Source: Porphyrobacter sp.
Lineage (GTDB): Bacteria > Pseudomonadota > Alphaproteobacteria > Sphingomonadales > Sphingomonadaceae
Length of the DNA stretch: 64,000 nucleotides
Direction: 5' to 3'
NCBI GenBank assembly: GCA_027533455.1
Contig: JAPZUC010000001.1
Location: 124,001 to 188,000, forward strand
Under the pieces are notes generated by a model. The model was not told where the DNA came from. It searched no databases and was given only the letters and a program-made list of their open reading frames with translations. Shown piece after piece: positions 60,438 to 64,000 of the stretch (its first letter is position 1; each line of letters starts with the position of its first letter). The position numbers and the translations under genes were made by a program.

Positions 60438-61570
60438 GCTTTGCGGAACGGGGTGCGGCCGCCCAGATAGAGCTGGTCGCTCGCGACACCGGCACGCTCG
60501 CGCTCGAGAAACTCGGCAACGGCCGCGCGAAAACCCGGATCGGCGATCCAGTGCGCGGACCAGGTCTGCACCGGCTCATAGCCCCGGGCGAGCTTGTGCC
60601 CGCCCTGCGCTCCGGCCTCGACCCGCGCGAGCCCCCGGGCAATCGCAATGTCGATCGCCCGGTAGTAGCACAGCTCGAAATGCAGGAAGCGCACTTCGCG
60701 CGTGCAGCCCCAATAGCGCCCGTAGAGCGCGTCCTTCCCCACGAAGTTCAGCGCCCCGGCAATCGCCTCATCCTCGTCATAAGCGAGGATCAGCACGATC
60801 CGGTCCCCCATCCGCTCGCCCAGCAGGCTGAAGGCCTCGCGCGTCAGATAGGGGCTGCCCCATTTGCGTGAGCCGGTATCCTGATAGAACACCCAGAAGG
60901 CGTCCCAATGCTCCTCGCGGATTTCGCTGCCGGTGAGGTGGCGGATCGTCAGACCCTCCACCGCCGCCGCGCGTTCCTTGCGCAGGTCCTTGCGCTTGCG
61001 GGATGACAGCGCGCCGAGGAAATCATCAAAGCTGGCGTAATCGCGGTTGAACCAGTGGAACTGGATGTCCGAGCGCGGCATCCAGCCGCCTTCCTCGAAC
61101 AGCGGCAGTTGCTCTGGATCGATGAAGGTCGCGTGGGCCGAGGACATCTTGTTTTGCAGGCACACCGCCTCGGCGCCGTTCAGCAGATGCGGGGCTAGCG
61201 CCGGATCGGACAGCAGCAGGCGCGGACCAGTGGCAGGCGTGAACGGCGCGGCGATCTGGAGCTTCGGGTAGTAACGCCCGCCCGCCCGGTGCCATGCGTC
61301 CGCCCAAGCGTGATCGAACACATACTCGCCCTGTGAATGCCCCTTGGCATGGGACGGCATGGCGGCGAGCAAGCGCCCGGCCTCGTCGGTAATGGCGATG
61401 GGCGCAGGCTCCCAACCGGTGCCGGGGCCGACGCTGCCGGATTCCTCCATCGCGGTGAGGAATTCATGGCTGACGAAGGGGTTGTCGTTTCCGCCGAGCG
61501 CGTTCCATTCCTCGCGGTCGAAGGCGCCCACCGACGACGCAATACGGACGGTCAGTTCGGGTGCGCTCAC
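60434..61570 (-). CDS. FemAB/GNAT-like N-acyltransferase (DUF482, PF04339 type)
   Basis: A 378-residue protein with two GNAT-like halves: NPFVSHEFLTAMEESGSVG, AGGRYYPKLQIAAPFTPATG, DFLGALSSRKRKDLRKER and YYRAIDIAIARGLARVEAGAQGGHKLARGY. The last block is characteristic of the PF04339 peptidogalycan-type family. Role is not established. GTG 61570 overlaps the GDPD stop (GTGA). The open frame further upstream lies inside that gene. Confidence 0.87.
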   Translation of the reverse strand: MSAPELTVRIASSVGAFDREEWNALGGNDNPFVSHEFLTAMEESGSVGPGTGWEPAPIAITDEAGRLLAAMPSHAKGHSQGEYVFDHAWADAWHRAGGRYYPKLQIAAPFTPATGPRLLLSDPALAPHLLNGAEAVCLQNKMSSAHATFIDPEQLPLFEEGGWMPRSDIQFHWFNRDYASFDDFLGALSSRKRKDLRKERAAAVEGLTIRHLTGSEIREEHWDAFWVFYQDTGSRKWGSPYLTREAFSLLGERMGDRIVLILAYDEDEAIAGALNFVGKDALYGRYWGCTREVRFLHFELCYYRAIDIAIARGLARVEAGAQGGHKLARGYEPVQTWSAHWIADPGFRAAVAEFLERERAGVASDQLYLGGRTPFRKA

Positions 61571-62295
61571 GCCAGCCCCGCCCCTTCCGCGATCAGCGCA
61601 TCGGCCTGGGCCAAGCCAGCCGCACGGGTCTCGGGCGATCGGACCGTCCATGTGAGGAGCGGTTTTCCGCCAGCGCGCCATGCTGCTGCCTCGGGCCGAG
61701 TCAGGTCGCGCACGTCGATGGCGAGGAAATCCGGCGATGCTCCGGCCAGCGACTGAGGATCGCGCCACACGCCCTCGAAGCCGTTTTCAAGTGTATCGGT
61801 GCCAACCACCCCGCGTGCGATTACCGGTGCGTGACTAGAAAACCATTTCGGCACGTTCGGATCGAAACTCATCACCGCAACGGCACTCAGATAATCCGCC
61901 AGATGGGGCGCAATGGCCGCGCAGGAGCGCGCCACATCATAGCCGGGCATGGACTTCACCTCGATAAGCAGCGGTACGCGGCCCGCAATGAGATCGAGCA
62001 GCACCGTCAGCCGGAACGGGCGCTGGTCAGTGCCAAGCAAATGCAGCTGCTCGAGTTCGGCGGCGGTGCGACTGGCGACCAGTCCCGAAGTGCCGGTCAG
62101 CCGCGCAAGCTCCCAATCGTGGAACACCATCGGCACGCCATCAGCGCTCATCTGGATGTCGCACTCGATCCCCATGCCGCGCGCGATTGCGCCCTCGGCA
62201 GCGACGAGAGAATTTTCGGGCGCGTCAGGTCCGTGCAGACCACGGTGGGCATATTCCCACTGCGTCAGCCAGTCCGGAGCGCGCCTTGCGGTCAT
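61567..62295 (-). CDS. Glycerophosphodiester phosphodiesterase family protein
   Basis: A 242-residue TIM-barrel GDPD. Catalytic motifs: AHRGLHGPDAPENS (His-Arg), IECDIQMSADGVPMVFHD (Glu, Asp, His). It hydrolyses deacylated phospholipids to glycerol-3-phosphate and an alcohol, most likely in the cytoplasm as no signal peptide is seen. Four-base overlaps link it to RidA upstream and the GNAT gene downstream. Confidence 0.9.
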   Translation of the reverse strand: MTARRAPDWLTQWEYAHRGLHGPDAPENSLVAAEGAIARGMGIECDIQMSADGVPMVFHDWELARLTGTSGLVASRTAAELEQLHLLGTDQRPFRLTVLLDLIAGRVPLLIEVKSMPGYDVARSCAAIAPHLADYLSAVAVMSFDPNVPKWFSSHAPVIARGVVGTDTLENGFEGVWRDPQSLAGASPDFLAIDVRDLTRPEAAAWRAGGKPLLTWTVRSPETRAAGLAQADALIAEGAGLA

Positions 62296-62747
62296 GCCTT
62301 GAGCGCGATCACCGCATCAACCTCGACCGCCGCGCCGCGCGGCAAGGCGGGGACGCCCACGGCGGCGCGGGCGTGCTTGCCGGCGTCACCGAACACCTGC
62401 TCCATCAGGTCCGAGGCGCCGTTGGCGACTTCGGGCTGGTCGGTGAAAGCGGCGGTGCAGTTGATGAAGGCGCCCAGCTTCACGATCCGCTCGACCTTCT
62501 CAAGCAGGCCCGCCGCTTCCAATTGCGCGACGATCATAAGAGCGCAGGCGCGCGCGGCAGCCTGACCATCGGCGACCGAGACATCGTCACCCAGCCGGCC
62601 CTTGACCACCTGTCCATCCACGAAGGGCAGCTGGCCCGAGACATGGGCAAAGCCACCATGCACAACCACCGGCACATAGCTGGCAACGGGCGCAGCGGCC
62701 TTGGGCAGGGTGATGCCGAGTTCGTCAAGTTTCGCGGCGATAGTCAT
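62292..62747 (-). CDS. RidA family protein
   Basis: A 151-residue YjgF/RidA-type enamine/imine deaminase: LDELGITLPKAAAPVASYVPVVVHGGFAHVSGQLP opening and ARAAVGVPALPRGAAVEVDAV closing, with the Arg of RAAVG in the active-site position. This is the longer, EndoU-excluded subgroup with about 150 residues. ATG 62747 lies two bases after the HAD-gene stop. Confidence 0.88.
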   Translation of the reverse strand: MTIAAKLDELGITLPKAAAPVASYVPVVVHGGFAHVSGQLPFVDGQVVKGRLGDDVSVADGQAAARACALMIVAQLEAAGLLEKVERIVKLGAFINCTAAFTDQPEVANGASDLMEQVFGDAGKHARAAVGVPALPRGAAVEVDAVIALKA

Positions 62748-62749
62748 GG

Positions 62750-63370
62750 TCAGTTCTCCAGTCGTTCCAGCAGCCACGGCAAGGCCTCGTCCCAACGGTC
62801 GATCCGGGCTTCGGCGTGGCCTGCCTTGTGGGCGCAATCAATGGCGTGGGCGATCATCGGCTCGCCGCACAGGTGCAGCCGAGTCACGTGCGGAGTGATG
62901 TCGGCCACGGAAGCATGGTGCTGGGCCAGATCATCGATGAAGACCGCCTTGGTGGGCGCATATTCGTCGATGATTGCCTTCAACGCGGGGCCTTTCGGCC
63001 CCTGATTGGTGAACACGCGGGCGTTGATCCCGACCTTGGCAAGCTGCTCGGCCCGCGCATCGCGGTGAGCATCGACGAGGTTGGTGAGGATCACCACGTC
63101 GGCCTTTTCGGCCAAGGTGTTGATCCCCTCGACCGCGCCAGCAATCGGCATCTGCGAATCCATCTCGTTGTCGAAGAACTTGCCAAGCATCCGCCAGATA
63201 TCGGGCGGGGCGAGCAGTTCACCACTTGCTTGCCAGCGCAGAGCTTCGGCGAAATTGTGCCCTTCGAGGTGGAAGCTGACGCCCTGGCTCGCCTCCAGCC
63301 AGTCCTTGAAGGGTGCAACCATGTGCAGCAGCACTTCGTCGCAATCGGAGATGATCAGGGGGCGGGTCAT
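62750..63370 (-). CDS. HAD-superfamily hydrolase
   Basis: A 206-residue HAD protein: motif I ISDCDEVLLHM, motif II VVILTNLVD, Lys region GPKGPALKAII and motif IV VFIDDLAQHH. A helical cap of about 70 residues sits between motifs I and II. The substrate phosphate ester is unknown. It overlaps the DUF3572 gene by ATGA and precedes RidA. Confidence 0.87.
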   Translation of the reverse strand: MTRPLIISDCDEVLLHMVAPFKDWLEASQGVSFHLEGHNFAEALRWQASGELLAPPDIWRMLGKFFDNEMDSQMPIAGAVEGINTLAEKADVVILTNLVDAHRDARAEQLAKVGINARVFTNQGPKGPALKAIIDEYAPTKAVFIDDLAQHHASVADITPHVTRLHLCGEPMIAHAIDCAHKAGHAEARIDRWDEALPWLLERLEN

Positions 63371-63576
63371 GCTGTAAGAGTGTCCTTGGCGGCGACCAGT
63401 TCCTCGGGCGTGACAGCCAGTGCTTCTGCCGCGCGGATCAGGTCGGGTTCGTGATTGGCGAGAAATTCGAGCGCCGAGGCGAGGATCATCGGTTCGCCCA
63501 GTCCGGCTCGTAGAGAATCGGGATCGAGGCCGGTAAGTTCAAGGTAGCGCGCAGCGCGGTCCTCGCTTTCCAGCAC
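63367..63576 (-). CDS. DUF3572 domain protein; true start probably upstream
   Basis: From GTG 63576 this gives 69 residues (LESEDRAARYLELTGLDPDSLRAGL, PMILASALEFLANHEPDL), the core of the helical DUF3572 family. The conserved N-terminus ANPQVLALAALGW continues in frame upstream with no ATG, GTG or TTG before the stop at 63664. An ATC at 63642 preceded by AAGGA is the best candidate. In sphingomonads this gene usually neighbours divK, as here. Function unknown. Confidence 0.78.
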   Translation of the reverse strand: MLESEDRAARYLELTGLDPDSLRAGLGEPMILASALEFLANHEPDLIRAAEALAVTPEELVAAKDTLTA

Positions 63577-63696
63577 CCAGCCGAGCGCCGCGAGCGCGAG
63601 AACCTGCGGATTGGCGGGCTCGGAGGAGGGGCGAAGCGGGATTGTCCTGTCCTTCGGGCGAAGTTAGTCGTAAGCAGGGCGAATGCGGGGCGAGCA

Positions 63697-64000
63697 GTGA
63701 CAAAGCGGATCATGGTTGTCGAGGACAATGACCTCAACAGGAATTTGTTTTGCGATGTGCTTAGGGCCAATGGTTTCGATGTCGAGCCTGTGTCCGAGGG
63801 CGACAAGGTGCTGGACACCGCGCGGGCGGTGGCACCCGATCTCATCATCATGGACATCCAGTTGGGCGGCATATCAGGCGTCGACCTGATCGAGGCCGCA
63901 AAGCGCGACCGACGCCTCGCTGGCATCCCTGTGCTGGCGGTGACCGCCTTCGCCGCCAAGGGCGACGAGGAGCGCATCCGTGCGGCCGGAGCTGCGGGAT
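63697..64000 (+). CDS. divK: DivK-like single-domain response regulator, 3' end beyond window
   Basis: A CheY-type receiver running off the right edge after about 101 codons: VTKRIMVVEDNDLNRNLF (acidic pocket), phospho-acceptor Asp in LIIMDIQLGG, Thr in VLAVTAFAAKGDEERIRAAG. The GDEERIRAAGA ending is typical of DivK, a polarity and cell-cycle switch that controls CtrA activity in alphaproteobacteria. Start is GTG 63697; the in-frame ATG 63712 would remove the first strand. No stop is seen in the window. Confidence 0.88.
   Translation, partial: MTKRIMVVEDNDLNRNLFCDVLRANGFDVEPVSEGDKVLDTARAVAPDLIIMDIQLGGISGVDLIEAAKRDRRLAGIPVLAVTAFAAKGDEERIRAAGAAG

Overview
The window is GC-rich, gene-dense DNA with long antisense shadow ORFs. 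Gene content points to an alphaproteobacterium, most likely a sphingomonad (Sphingomonadaceae/Erythrobacteraceae): an fbcFBC cytochrome bc1 operon, a one-cysteine alphaproteobacterial-type DksA, a DivK-like response regulator next to a DUF3572 gene, a large TonB-dependent receptor, and a dense set of Rieske and P450 oxygenases. No rRNA, tRNA, CRISPR array, transposase or prophage gene was seen. No gene-free stretch exceeds 300 bases.

Layout. (1) 1-14.9 kb, housekeeping: 3'-truncated mrpA (cation/proton antiporter), apt, petABC (bc1 complex), pgeF, pepN, an epimerase-like SDR, a DMT exporter, threonine aldolase, a small GNAT protein, and a ydbS/ydbT pair of PH-domain membrane proteins. (2) 15-42.6 kb, accessory catabolic region: three Rieske oxygenases, two P450s, a TonB receptor, MFS transporter, acyl-CoA ligase, a 3-ketosteroid-dehydrogenase-like flavoprotein, SDRs, zinc-free MDR reductases, carboxymuconolactone-decarboxylase-fold proteins and many small SnoaL/ABM-fold proteins, in short divergent and convergent units; mobA sits at its end. 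(3) 42.7-54.8 kb, twelve co-directional, tightly spaced genes: molybdopterin oxidoreductase, MDR, ThuA, limonene-epoxide-hydrolase-type enzyme, P450, short acyl-CoA dehydrogenase, DUF35 protein, SCP2/Ltp2-type thiolase, SDR, second ThuA, long acyl-CoA dehydrogenase, 2,4-dienoyl-CoA-reductase-like SDR. (4) 54.8-64 kb: kynurenine-pathway genes kynA-kynU, DUF4112 and lipoprotein binding-protein genes, PilZ, dksA, a Sel1-like gene, a five-gene minus-strand run (DUF3572, HAD, RidA, GDPD, GNAT), and the start of a divK-like gene.

How it may work together (inference). Regions 2 and 3 look like one catabolic programme for a bulky hydrophobic compound, steroid- or terpenoid-like. The TonB receptor would take it up, Rieske/P450 enzymes oxygenate it, SDR/KstD-like enzymes dehydrogenate rings, the ligase makes a CoA ester, and the acyl-CoA dehydrogenases with the DUF35-thiolase pair shorten a side chain. 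The molybdoenzyme and epoxide hydrolase add unusual steps. No ferredoxin, ferredoxin reductase or transcription regulator is encoded here, so redox partners and control must lie elsewhere.

The most striking non-coding signal is a pair of ParB/parS-type palindromes at 2468 and 39374, the second embedded in a perfect 28-bp palindrome. Both are preceded by the same 15-base block. They suggest the window lies in the origin-proximal part of the chromosome.
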